Below, piece by piece: positions 15,783 through 24,068 of a DNA stretch of 64,000 nucleotides. A program made the translations under genes and the position numbers. Source of the stretch: Thiohalophilus thiocyanatoxydans (GTDB lineage Bacteria > Pseudomonadota > Gammaproteobacteria > UBA6429 > Thiohalophilaceae); NCBI RefSeq assembly GCF_004366735.1, contig NZ_SOQX01000002.1, positions 62,001 to 126,000 of the forward strand, read 5' to 3'. The notes under the pieces are model-generated. The model saw only the letters and a program-made list of their open reading frames with translations. It searched no databases and was not told where the DNA came from. How positions within the stretch are numbered: the first letter of the stretch is position 1; every line of letters begins with the position of its first letter.

Positions 15783-16415
15783 ATGGCATATTGGCCCTGG
15801 TGGCTTGGTGCGCTGGCATTGGGCGGTGTCAGCATTGGTTATTTTCTGCTGATTGGCAAGCTGCTGGGTGTCTCCGGCAGCTGGGCCAAGGTGGTCGGCT
15901 GGAAGGAAGATCGCGAGCTGGGGCGTTCCGCCGCCGAGCTGGAGCAGGCGGACGAGGGTGAGATCGAAAACGCGCTGCTGGCGGCGACACTGGCCGAGTT
16001 TGGCGCCTCCGCCATGGACGAGAAAACCCCCGGCCAGGACGCCAGCGAGCCCGAGGAGGATGTGCCGACAGCGTCGACGACGGTCAGTTACACCCCCTGG
16101 ACCGCGCATCTGATCTTTTTGCTCGCCATGTTCGGCGGGGGGCTGATCGCCGCATTGACCAGCGGTCAGTTTGAACTCGAGTTTCAACTCAGTGATACCC
16201 ACAGCCGGATCTTTGGCGGGCCGCTGGAAATCTGGCTGTCACTGTTGTTCGGCGGCATGATGGTCGGGTTTGGGACTCAGATGGCAGGCGGCTGTACCTC
16301 CGGGCATGGCTTGAGCGGCTGCTCCCGCCTGATTCCCGCCAGTCTGTTATCCACCGTGGTCTTTATGCTCAGCGCTATCGGCCTGTCGTTATTGATGGAG
16401 GCGTCGATCGCATGA
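15783..16415 (+). CDS. YeeE/YedE-type sulfur transport protein, first half
   Basis: A 210-residue membrane protein. A first helix is followed by a charged, acidic linker of about 80 residues that is unusual for the family. Then come three helices carrying the YeeE/YedE signature GGCTSGHGLSG with its conserved cysteine. YeeE/YedE proteins move thiosulfate or related sulfur compounds across the inner membrane; in many sulfur oxidisers the transporter is split into two genes (PmpA/PmpB). The stop overlaps the next start by 4 bases, consistent with a two-part transporter. Confidence 0.85.
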   Translation: MAYWPWWLGALALGGVSIGYFLLIGKLLGVSGSWAKVVGWKEDRELGRSAAELEQADEGEIENALLAATLAEFGASAMDEKTPGQDASEPEEDVPTASTTVSYTPWTAHLIFLLAMFGGGLIAALTSGQFELEFQLSDTHSRIFGGPLEIWLSLLFGGMMVGFGTQMAGGCTSGHGLSGCSRLIPASLLSTVVFMLSAIGLSLLMEASIA

Positions 16416-16840
16416 AGCAATCCCGATTAAAAATGTATCTGTCGTATGGGCTGATTGGCGGTTTGATGGGCTACGTCGTTGCGCGTATCGGCTTCGGCGA
16501 CTATGACGAGTTACACCAGATGTTCGTGTTGGATGACCTGCGTATGCTGTATGCCTTTGCCGGTGCCGTGGCATTGTCGATGCTGGCGTTTATCCTGCTG
16601 GCCCGGCGAATCCCCAAACCGGAAAAATTCTTTCAGCCCGGCACGGTCCCCGGAAGCATGCTTTTCGGTTTTGGCTGGGCCGTCTGCGGCGCCTGCCCGA
16701 GCATGGTTTTCGTTCAGCTGGGTGCCGGCAAGATTCCCGCGGTGATGACCATGGTAGGTATCCTCCTTGGCGTCTATTTGCACAAGAAGGCGCACGCCCG
16801 TTACTTCCGCTGGGATACTGGCACTTGTGTCAGTGATTAA
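16412..16840 (+). CDS. YeeE/YedE-type sulfur transport protein, second half
   Basis: A 142-residue membrane protein with four predicted helices and the second family motif, LFGFGWAVCGACPSMVFVQLGAG, whose cysteines mirror the GGCTSGHG motif of its partner. Together the two proteins give one full YeeE/YedE fold. The ATG overlaps the upstream gene (ATGA). With the Cys4-ankyrin gene this makes a three-gene operon, consistent with uptake or removal of sulfur compounds next to the Sox pathway. No terminator was seen after it. Confidence 0.87.
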   Translation: MKQSRLKMYLSYGLIGGLMGYVVARIGFGDYDELHQMFVLDDLRMLYAFAGAVALSMLAFILLARRIPKPEKFFQPGTVPGSMLFGFGWAVCGACPSMVFVQLGAGKIPAVMTMVGILLGVYLHKKAHARYFRWDTGTCVSD

Positions 16841-17130
16841 CGCGAGTTCCTTTCCCTATCCAACCTCGAAGTTGCTTGAGCCGCCTGTGATTTGGACGTC
16901 ATAAGTGACGCGAACGTTTGTGTCGTGTTGTGTCCGAGTTGATTCATCAGGTATTTGATTGGTATCGGCTGTTTTCCAGCGGGTCGATTATATTCCTTTG
17001 AGTTTATGTGGGCTTTAAGCTAGGCTGTTTAGCAAATGATAATGTTTAATCTGAGATTCTGTCAGCCAATCCAGACCCGTCGGGTTGCCGATAATAATGA
17101 GCAGAAACGTGGCGATTGGAGTTCTGATCG

Positions 17131-19357
17131 ATGAATGCCATCGGCTACTTGCGTGACAGATTGCAGCGGCTGCTGCCATTGGTGGGTGCAACTTCCCCCA
17201 ATCCCGCCGAACTCGATGATGATACTCTGATCAGCCAGGATCCGCTCGGTAGGGTGGCGGACGCCTTTCAGGCTATGTTGGAGCATCAGCGGGCAAACGC
17301 CGAAGCGTTACATATTGCCTATGCGGAAATCAGCGAAGTGCTGAATACCGTTGACGCCGCCATTATCGTAACCGATGACACCATGCGGATCGATATGTAT
17401 AACGAACAGGCGAAAAGGCTGCTACTGGGTGATGGCAGTCAGGTGATTGGAAATAATTTCTTTACATGGATAAAAGGCTGCCCCTATAAAGCCAGCCAAG
17501 ACAAACTGAAAAAGCTGATCAAACAAGGGCAACGTGCGACCCATACAGAATTTGTTATCGAGGATGACTATTACGATGTAACGGTCACCCCCCATCGCAG
17601 ACCAGAGTGGGCATGCCGGTAAAATTATTTTCATGTTTTTTAACGTCACCCAACGGCGTGAGGAATACAACCGGCAAAGACTTTCCGCGGTGGTGTTCGA
17701 GAGTACCAGTGAAGGTGTCGTGATCACGGACAAGGACAACCGCATTGTTGAAATCAATGACGCCCTGACCCACATCACGGGGTACCAAAAAGAGGAGCTA
17801 TTGGGCTGTAATACCCGGATATTCAGTTCCGGGATTCACAACAGTGCGTTTTATGCCGAGCTTTGGACCAGCCTCGAACAAAGAGGTGTATGGCGGGGTG
17901 AAGTCTGGGATCGGCGTAAGAACGGGGAGGTATTTCCCGCCTGGCAGACGATTAATACCATCTGTAACGAGGCGGGAGAGGTTGTCAATTATGTCTCGAT
18001 TTTTTCCGATATCAGCGCCATTAAACAATCGCAGGAGAAACTCGATTTTCTGGCCTACCATGATCCGCTGACCACACTGCCCAATCGGGTATTGTTCACG
18101 GATCGTCTCACGCAGGCACTGGAGAGATCCCGGCGTGAAAATAATCGCCTGGCGATCATTTTTATCGATCTGGATCGATTCAAGAATATTAACGACACTC
18201 TCGGTCACGCATTTGGTGATCAGTTGCTGGTTGATGCCGGATTGCGCCTGCTGAACAATGTTCGCAAGGTCGACACGGTCGCCCGCTTGGGCGGCGATGA
18301 GTTTATTGTGTTGCTGGAGGATGTCGAATCCGAAGAGCATGTAGCCTATTTTGCCGGGAAACTTAACAGGGCTTTTGTTGAGCCGTTTATCGTCAATGAT
18401 AATCATCTGCATCTGACTCTGAGCATGGGAATTTGTATCAGCCCCGCCGATGGTACGGATGTCGAGACGTTGCTTAAAAATGCCGACGCGGCCATGTACC
18501 GTGCCAAGGAGCAGGGACGTAACGGGTTTCAGTTTTTCACCAGGGATATTTCGCTCAGAGCGTATGAAAGGTTGACACTGGAAACCAACCTGCGCGATGC
18601 CCTGAAAAAGGAACAACTGGAACTCTATTATCAGCCTCAGAATCTGCTTGAAGACGGAAAAATAATCGCCGCGGAGGCATTACTGCGCTGGCAACATCCC
18701 GAGCTGGGAAAAATCCCCCCTGAAAATTTTATTCCTGTTGCCGAAGAGACTGGCCTGATTGTCTCGATTGGAGAATGGGTGATCACCGAGGCCTGCCGGC
18801 AATTACGACTTTGGCGTGATCAAGGGTATGTTATTCCGCAAATTGCGATCAATGTATCGGGTATTCAGTTACAGCGTGGTGATTTGGTGAATCATGTGCT
18901 CATGAGTTGTGAATTTTACCAGTTAGCCGTATCGGATCTGGAGCTGGAGATTACCGAGTCGGTTCTTATGGACGATGCCGAGCAGAGCATACGTATTCTC
19001 ACAGAATTGCAGGAATATGGCGCCTCGATCACGATCGACGATTTTGGTACCGGCTATTCATCGCTCGGCTATCTCAAGCGGCTGCCGGTCAATAAACTTA
19101 AAATTGATAGAAACTTCATTCGCGATATTGTCAACGACGCCGATGATACGGCTATCGTCAAGGCGATTCTGGCCATGGCGGAAAAGCTTCAGCTTACTGT
19201 TATAGCCGAAGGCGTGGAAGGAGAAGCTCATTGCCGGTTGTTAAGTGAGCAAAACTGCAAGATCGCCCAGGGCCACTATTTCAGTCGAGCCGTCTCTGCC
19301 AGGGAGTTTCAGGATCTGCTGGATTGGGAGCGGGTAAATCGTCGGTCGGATCCTTAG
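17131..19357 (+). pseudogene. PAS-PAS-GGDEF-EAL protein, frameshifted
   Basis: Two adjacent frames (17131-17622 and 17633-19357) together encode one cyclic-di-GMP enzyme of about 741 residues: N-terminal linker, PAS domain, second PAS domain, GGDEF domain with intact RLGGDEF near 18286-18303, and EAL domain with EALLRW near 18674. The first frame stops at a TAA inside the first PAS domain. Bases 17588-17593 are a run of six C. Removing one C restores reading through VTPIADQSGHAGKI into FMFFNVTQRREE, joining the halves without a gap. It may be a sequencing error, a phase-variable tract or a true loss; both catalytic motifs are intact downstream. Confidence 0.85.
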
Positions 19358-19368
19358 TGCCACTTTCC

Positions 19369-19413
19369 CGACAAAAGAAAAAGCCACCCTTGCGGTGGCT
19401 TTTTCTTTTGTCG
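19369..19413. terminator. Strong rho-independent terminator
   Basis: A perfect 20-base stem: the arm at 19369-19388 (ends AAAGCCACC) pairs with 19394-19413 (starts GGTGGCTTT) over a 5-base loop. A/T-rich outer stem bases give T-runs on both strands, so it can end the GGDEF-EAL gene and also work for leftward transcripts. Confidence 0.9.
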
Positions 19414-19419
19414 GTGGAG

Positions 19420-19542
19420 GTGCCGTAGCGAAACGTTGGTATGCCGATGAAGCTTCGAAGGAGATTCCGGGTACGGCGGGAATCGATACCTGGAACCTTC
19501 TGACGGAGTTCCATCAAGTATACCGACGCTTCGCTACGGCAC
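19420..19542. repeat. Long inverted-repeat element between terminator and tmRNA
   Basis: Arms of about 23 bases: GTGCCGTAGCGAAACGTTGG near 19420 and its near-complement ending CTTCGCTACGGCAC at 19542, with about 20 of 23 matches. The 80 bases between contain a second, weaker complementarity (AAGGAGATTCC / GGAACCTTCT). No real gene is inside. It resembles a small mobile hairpin (MITE-like) inserted downstream of ssrA. The remaining spacer to 19637 shows nothing else. Confidence 0.6.
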
Positions 19543-19637
19543 ACATAGAACGCTGTTGGTTCCTCATGTGTACCTCAACCACTCCCAGTGGTTCGAGGCA
19601 ACCCGAAACGCGGGCCTCATCCACACCGCCGCTACAA

Positions 19638-19667
19638 ATAAAAAAGGGCTGCCTGTCGGCAACCCTT
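19638..19667 (-). terminator. Terminator of ssrA
   Basis: Read leftward, AAGGGTTGCC-GACA-GGCAGCCCTT followed by TTTT forms a stable hairpin with T-run just 8 bases after the tmRNA CCA end. Confidence 0.88.
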
Positions 19668-19674
19668 ATTTATT

Positions 19675-20038
19675 TGGTGGAGGCGGCGGGAATCGAACCC
19701 GCGTCCGCAAGTCCTCTGCCATCGGCTCTACATGCTTATCCGCGTCTATTGTTTTAACCGGCAGCAACCCGACGGGCAGGGCCAACTGACGGCGATTCCG
19801 GTTAGGTTTTAACGTCGCGGCCCCGGACGAGCTTTGACGCGATCCTGTGAGATATGACCCCTGGAATCTGAACGCACAGGCACGGCTTCAGTCAGAGGGC
19901 ACCCTACCGGGTTTTAAGCGGCGAGTGCGTAGTTGTCGTCGTTGGCAACTATATTTTTGCAGATGGATTTACGAGGAAACCTGCATCCTCGGCATGCACC
20001 TCCGGTTTCGCAACCCACGTCGAATCCAGGTCGCCCCC
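19675..20038 (-). ncRNA. ssrA: tmRNA (SsrA)
   Basis: Trans-translation RNA that rescues stalled ribosomes together with SmpB. On the minus strand the 5' end GGGGGCGACCTGGATTCGACG pairs as acceptor with the 3' end CGCCTCC-ACCA, giving a 364-base RNA. The 3' T-arm reads GCGGGTTCGATTCCCGC. The 5' conserved part GGTGCATGCCGAGG is present. The tag reading frame encodes A-NDDNYALAA followed by TAA, the usual gammaproteobacterial tag. It lies directly downstream of smpB on the same strand. Confidence 0.97.
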
Positions 20039-20111
20039 GTTGGAGTGTCCTTTCGACTGTTATTCTAGCCGATAGTTCCGTACATATATAGGGGCTCTGC
20101 GGGGATTAACA

Positions 20112-20144
20112 AGGGACGAGGGACGAGGGACTAGGGGCGAGGAG
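20112..20144. repeat. GGGACGAGG direct repeats
   Basis: Tandem AGGGACGAGGGACGAGGGAC units followed by TAGGGGCGAGG, between ssrA and smpB. The same motif occurs in hairpin form at 33911-34054, and a related CTAGGGGCTAGG form at 46661-46760. Confidence 0.6.
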
Positions 20145-20164
20145 AAACGAGTGGGGTCAATAAC

Positions 20165-20650
20165 TCAGGATTTGACGCCTTTGATAATCCGTTGTTTGTC
20201 CCGTTGCCAGTCCCGTTCCTTGATGGCGGCGCGTTTGTCGTGGCTCTGCTTGCCCTTGGCCAGGGCGATTTCCAGCTTGGCGCGGCCTTTTTTCCAGTAC
20301 ATGGCGGTCGGTATCAGGGAGTAGCCCTTGCGTTCGACGGCACCGATCAGCTTGTTCAGCTCCTCGCGATGCAGCAGCAACTTGCGGGTGCGTTGCGGTT
20401 CGGGCTGGATATGGGTGGAGACGGTCTGCAGGGGGCTGATCACGGCCCCGAGCAGCCAGGCCTCGCCGCCCTTGAGGATCACGTAGCTGTCGCGCAGCTG
20501 AATCCGGCCCTCGCGGAGGCTCTTGACTTCCCAGCCCTGCAGTTCCAGGCCGGCTTCGAAGCGATCCTCCAGGGTATAGTCGTGGCGGGACTTTTTGTTC
20601 AGCGCGATGGTGCTGCTGGGGCGGGCGGATTTTTTCTGCTGTTTGGCCAT
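20165..20650 (-). CDS. smpB: SsrA-binding protein SmpB
   Basis: SmpB binds tmRNA and places it in the empty A-site of stalled ribosomes. The 161-residue protein shows the family pattern: [31 protein letters not shown], then the ISPLQ region, then the basic C-terminal tail with [17 protein letters not shown] that folds in the mRNA channel. A TATAAT (minus strand, 20664-20659) sits only about 9 bases before the ATG, so the transcript may have a very short leader. ssrA follows 127 bases downstream. Confidence 0.97.
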   Translation of the reverse strand: MAKQQKKSARPSSTIALNKKSRHDYTLEDRFEAGLELQGWEVKSLREGRIQLRDSYVILKGGEAWLLGAVISPLQTVSTHIQPEPQRTRKLLLHREELNKLIGAVERKGYSLIPTAMYWKKGRAKLEIALAKGKQSHDKRAAIKERDWQRDKQRIIKGVKS

Positions 20651-20781
20651 GGCCGCGCATTATAGCGGAGGGGGAGCGGGGCAGATAGCCGCGCGGGCAT
20701 AAAAGCCGGCGTCAAGCTTGAGCCGGGGGGCGAATTCACCGAAAATCCGGGCACAACAACGAGAATAACGGGGCGTAGCTT

Positions 20782-22158
20782 ATGGCACGGACATCAATGC
20801 ATGGTCAGTGGTCGTCGCGCTGGGCGTTTATCCTGGCGGCAACCGGGTCGGCCGTTGGTCTGGGTAATATCTGGAAGTTTCCCTATATCACCGGCGAGAA
20901 CGGCGGCGGGGCCTTTGTGCTGGTTTATCTGGCCTGCATCGTGCTGATCGGGGTGCCGGTGATGATGGCGGAAATCATGCTGGGTCGGCGCGGCCGCAAG
21001 AGTCCCATCAATACTATGTACGATCTGGCCATTGAGTCGGGGCACAATCCCAACTGGAAATGGCTGGGCTGGCTGGGGGTGCTGGCCGGCTTCCTGATCC
21101 TCTCCTATTACAGCGTGGTGGCCGGCTGGTCGCTGGCCTACGTATTCCGCTCGGCCAGTGGTACCTTTACGGGGGCAACCGCTGACGGCGTCGAAAGCCT
21201 GTTTCTGGATGGATTTTTGTCCCATCCGGAAACCCTGCTGTTCTGGCACACCCTGTTTATGGTCATGACCATGCTGATCGTCGCCCGCGGGGTCAAAAGC
21301 GGCCTGGAGTCGGCGGTCAAGCTTTTGATGCCGGCGCTGTTCCTGTTGTTGCTGCTGATGGTGGGTTATGCCATGAGTCAGGGCGAGGCGTTCATGCAGG
21401 GTCTGAATTTCATGTTCCGACCAAACTTTTCCGCCCTGAGCTGGGGCGGGGTGCTGACCGCCATGGGACAGGCCTTTTTTACCCTGAGTCTCGGCATGGG
21501 GGCGATCATGGTCTACGGCTCCTATCTATCGAGTTCGGCATCGATTACCCGCACCACTTTCATGATCGCGATTGCCGACACCGGGGTGGCGTTGCTGGCC
21601 GGGGTGGCGATCTTCCCGATTATTTTCGCCAACCAGATGGAGCCGGGCGCCGGGCCGGGGCTGATTTTCATCAGTCTGCCGCTGGCCTTTGGCCACATGC
21701 CCGCCGGCGTCCTGTTCGGGACGCTGTTTTTCGTGTTGCTGAGTTTTGCTGCCTGGACCTCGAGCATCTCCCTCCTGGAGCCGGTGGTCACCTGGCTGGT
21801 GGAGACGTTCCATTGGCGCCGGGTCACGGCAACCCTGTACGCCGGGATTCTCACCTGGTTACTGGGGGTGGTCAGCGTCTTCTCCTTCAGTGATTGGGCC
21901 TTCGAGTTTGAGTTTGCCGGCCAGCTCAAGGAGAACGGGGTTTTCGATATCCTGGATATTCTGACCACGAACATCATGTTGCCACTGGGCGGACTGTTTA
22001 TCGCTCTCTTCGCAGCCTGGTTCATGAGCCGGGAGGCCAGCCGGGATGAGCTCGGACTGGGCGACGGGGTGCGCTATAATCTGTGGCGTGTCCTGGTCAA
22101 ATTTGTTACTCCGGCGGCGATTCTGCTGGTCTTCCTCAACTTGATCGGCGTTATTTAA
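20782..22158 (+). CDS. Sodium:neurotransmitter-symporter (NSS) family transporter
   Basis: A 458-residue inner-membrane symporter of the NSS/SNF family (LeuT-like), probably taking up an amino acid with Na+. The first helix carries the signature SRWAFILAATGSAVGLGNIWKFPY, where the ion and substrate contacts lie, followed by GENGGGAFVLVYL. About 11-12 helices are evident. The bacterial relatives include TnaT-type Trp and MhsT-type transporters; the substrate cannot be told. It is upstream of ratA with 35 bases between, but operon membership is unclear. Confidence 0.92.
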   Translation: MARTSMHGQWSSRWAFILAATGSAVGLGNIWKFPYITGENGGGAFVLVYLACIVLIGVPVMMAEIMLGRRGRKSPINTMYDLAIESGHNPNWKWLGWLGVLAGFLILSYYSVVAGWSLAYVFRSASGTFTGATADGVESLFLDGFLSHPETLLFWHTLFMVMTMLIVARGVKSGLESAVKLLMPALFLLLLLMVGYAMSQGEAFMQGLNFMFRPNFSALSWGGVLTAMGQAFFTLSLGMGAIMVYGSYLSSSASITRTTFMIAIADTGVALLAGVAIFPIIFANQMEPGAGPGLIFISLPLAFGHMPAGVLFGTLFFVLLSFAAWTSSISLLEPVVTWLVETFHWRRVTATLYAGILTWLLGVVSVFSFSDWAFEFEFAGQLKENGVFDILDILTTNIMLPLGGLFIALFAAWFMSREASRDELGLGDGVRYNLWRVLVKFVTPAAILLVFLNLIGVI

Positions 22159-22193
22159 GATCCGATAGCAAACCGGAGATAAATCAAAGTCTC

Positions 22194-22625
22194 ATGCAGA
22201 CCATCAATAAAAGCGCGCTGGTGCCTTACAGCCCGGATCAGATGTACGCCCTGGTCGATGATATTGTCACCTACCCGGAATTTCTGCCCTGGTGCCACCA
22301 TGCCGAGGAGCATCACCGTACCGAGGCACACGTGGAAGCGAGTCTGGAAATCGCTCACAGCGGGTTGCATAAATCGTTTACGACCCGCAATGAGCTGCAG
22401 CCTCACGAACGTATCGAAATGAGTCTGGTGAAAGGACCGTTCAAAAGCCTCAAGGGCGTATGGCGTTTTGAGCCGCTGGGTGACGCTGGCTGCAAGGTGT
22501 CGCTGGACATGGAGTTTGAATTTTCCAACAAGTTAATGAGTATGACCTTCGGTCCGCTGTTCAACAAAATTGCGGGAACCCTGGTGGACTCGTTTATTGA
22601 ACGGGCAAAAGTGGTCTATGGCTGA
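22194..22625 (+). CDS. ratA: RatA, SRPBCC/COQ10-type protein
   Basis: A 143-residue START-like (SRPBCC) protein starting MQTINKSALVPYSPDQMYALVDDI, the RatA/PasT family. In E. coli RatA was reported to inhibit 70S ribosome association, while eukaryotic relatives (COQ10) bind ubiquinone. The conserved YPEFLPWC and GPFKSLKGVWRF segments are present. The frame extends upstream to 22083, but this overlaps the transporter end and does not match the family. The C-terminus overlaps rnfH by 8 bases, the usual ratA-rnfH pair. Confidence 0.93.
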   Translation: MQTINKSALVPYSPDQMYALVDDIVTYPEFLPWCHHAEEHHRTEAHVEASLEIAHSGLHKSFTTRNELQPHERIEMSLVKGPFKSLKGVWRFEPLGDAGCKVSLDMEFEFSNKLMSMTFGPLFNKIAGTLVDSFIERAKVVYG

Positions 22626-22947
22626 GCAGGAGAGGAAACTGCCGGTGGAGGTAGCCTACGCCAGGCCGGATATGCAGGAGATTATCCCGCTGGACGTGGC
22701 GCCGGGGACAACCGTGCAGCAGGCGATTGAGCTGTCAGGGATTCTCGAGCAGTTTCCCGAAATCGATCTGGCGCAAAACAAGGTCGGTATTTTCGGCAAG
22801 ATCACTCGCGGTGATACCGAGCTGCGCGAGCGGGATCGGGTCGAGATCTACCGGCCGCTGATCGCCGATCCCAAGGAGTCCCGTCGGCGACGCGCGGCCA
22901 AAAAAGAGCCGGGGGAGACGGACCCGGGCCAGGAGTCCACCGACTGA
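22618..22947 (+). CDS. rnfH: RnfH family protein (UPF0125)
   Basis: A 109-residue ubiquitin-fold protein of the RnfH family, found next to ratA in gammaproteobacteria; function not settled. Recognisable are VEVAYARPDMQEIIPLDV, GTTVQQAI..SGIL, and FGKITRGDTELRERDRVEIYRPL. The C-terminal tail is very charged (ESRRRRAAKKEPGE). The start overlaps ratA, so translation is coupled. Confidence 0.93.
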   Translation: MAEQERKLPVEVAYARPDMQEIIPLDVAPGTTVQQAIELSGILEQFPEIDLAQNKVGIFGKITRGDTELRERDRVEIYRPLIADPKESRRRRAAKKEPGETDPGQESTD

Positions 22948-22968
22948 GCTTTTCGGACCTGTGCGTCC

Positions 22969-23403
22969 TCAGGGTGTCGGCAGGCCGCCGCCGGGCGGCG
23001 TGCGCGGTGGCGCCGGCCCCGTGTTGCCGCCCCCGCTACTCTGGCTGGCGGTATCGGGCAGGCCCTCGTTGGTCGGGCTGTAGAGCTCTTTATAGTCCCG
23101 GAACTGGTCCCGGTCGATTTTGCTCAGGGTTCCGTTGTCGAAGTGGAGCGTCAGATGCTGGCTCTTGGGCTCGCCGCCGCCGGGCTTGAAGCTGTAGACA
23201 TAGTCCCAGCGATTGGCATGGAACGGATCCTGAATCAGCGGGGTTCCCAGCAGGTAGGCCACCTGTTCGCGGCTCATGCCGGTTTGGAGTTCCTCGACCT
23301 GTTCCGCTTCCAGGGTATTGCCCTGCTGGATGTCAATCTTGTAGACCGAGCAGCCGCTCGCGAGGAGCAGGGCCGGCAAAATCATAATGAGAAGGCTTCG
23401 CAT
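22969..23403 (-). CDS. bamE: BamE/OmlA outer-membrane assembly lipoprotein
   Basis: BamE is a small lipoprotein of the BAM machine that inserts beta-barrel proteins. Read from the ATG at 23403 it has 144 residues with a lipobox LLLASG-C. The SmpA/OmlA fold follows: YKIDIQQGN, LQTGMSREQVAYLLGTPL, WDYVYSF. A Gly/Pro-rich C-terminal tail of about 30 residues is longer than in E. coli. The longer open frame to 23844 runs through fur and is not coding. It is divergent from fur, the common arrangement. Confidence 0.95.
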   Translation of the reverse strand: MRSLLIMILPALLLASGCSVYKIDIQQGNTLEAEQVEELQTGMSREQVAYLLGTPLIQDPFHANRWDYVYSFKPGGGEPKSQHLTLHFDNGTLSKIDRDQFRDYKELYSPTNEGLPDTASQSSGGGNTGPAPPRTPPGGGLPTP

Positions 23404-23475
23404 TTCTATCCCGGATACGGTTATACTTGGCCCGCATGATACATCATGCGCCAGCCACGTTGTAGCGAGAGTGAT

Positions 23476-23895
23476 ATGGAAAGCCAGGATCTGAAAAAAG
23501 CGGGCCTCAAGGCGACCCTGCCGCGACTCAAGATATTGAATTTCCTTGAAGACAGCGAGGTGCGCCACATGACGGCCGAGGAGGTCTACAAGGCGCTGCT
23601 GGAGAGTGGGGAGGAGATCGGCCTGGCCACTGTCTACCGCGTGCTCACCCAGTTCGAGACCGCCGGGCTGGTGACCCGCCACCACTTCGAGGGCGGCCAG
23701 TCCGTGTTCGAGCTCAACGAAGGCACCCATCACGACCACATCCTGTGCGTCAAATGCGGCCGCGTCGACGAATTCATGGACGAGACCATCGAAGAGCGCC
23801 AGCACGCCATCGCCGACAAACTCGGCTACGCCATGACCGACCATTCTTTATATATATACGGCATCTGCCCCGAGTGTCAGAAAAAAGCGAAATAA
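23476..23895 (+). CDS. fur: Fur, ferric uptake regulator
   Basis: Iron-responsive repressor, 139 residues from the ATG at 23476 (MESQDLKKAGLKATLPRLKIL). The HTH domain with TAEEVYKALLESGEEIGLATVYRVLTQFE is followed by the metal-binding core HHDHILCVKCGRVDEF (two Cys of the structural zinc site), then a second pair, C-P-E-C, at the C-terminus. The ATG at 23446 is in frame but only adds a non-conserved stretch. It is divergent from bamE over about 72 bases. Confidence 0.96.
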   Translation: MESQDLKKAGLKATLPRLKILNFLEDSEVRHMTAEEVYKALLESGEEIGLATVYRVLTQFETAGLVTRHHFEGGQSVFELNEGTHHDHILCVKCGRVDEFMDETIEERQHAIADKLGYAMTDHSLYIYGICPECQKKAK

Positions 23896-23901
23896 TTACT
23901 C

Positions 23902-24059
23902 ACCGCAGAGACGCAGAGGACGTTTATGCCCGTTGTGTGGGTGCAAAGTAATTTTGAATTTTTAATGTTGAATTCTGAATTAAATGCGTATCCGTAATTT
24001 AAAGTTCAACATTAAAAATTATATCTCTGTGTCCTCTGTGTCCTCTGCGTCTCTGCGGT
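23902..24059. repeat. Hairpin element with CGCAGAGACGCAGAGG arms
   Basis: ACCGCAGAGACGCAGAGGAC (23902-23921) is exactly reversed at 24040-24059. Between them A/T-rich halves (TTTTTAATGTTGAA / TTCAACATTAAAAA) also pair, so nearly the whole 158 bases can fold into one stem. A diverged relative is at 39179-39331. Confidence 0.8.
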
Positions 24060-24068
24060 AAAATTCTT

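Noticed and set aside
19281-19544. Minus-strand 87-codon frame
   Set aside because: It runs through the perfect terminator stem and the inverted repeat and has no protein-like composition.
19413-19683. GGTGGAGG direct repeat (19413 and 19676) as att sites of an island at ssrA
   Set aside because: Eight bases is too short, and there is no integrase or cargo between the copies.
22969-23844. BamE frame extended through fur
   Set aside because: The extra N-terminal part is antisense to fur; the lipoprotein signal begins at the ATG at 23403.
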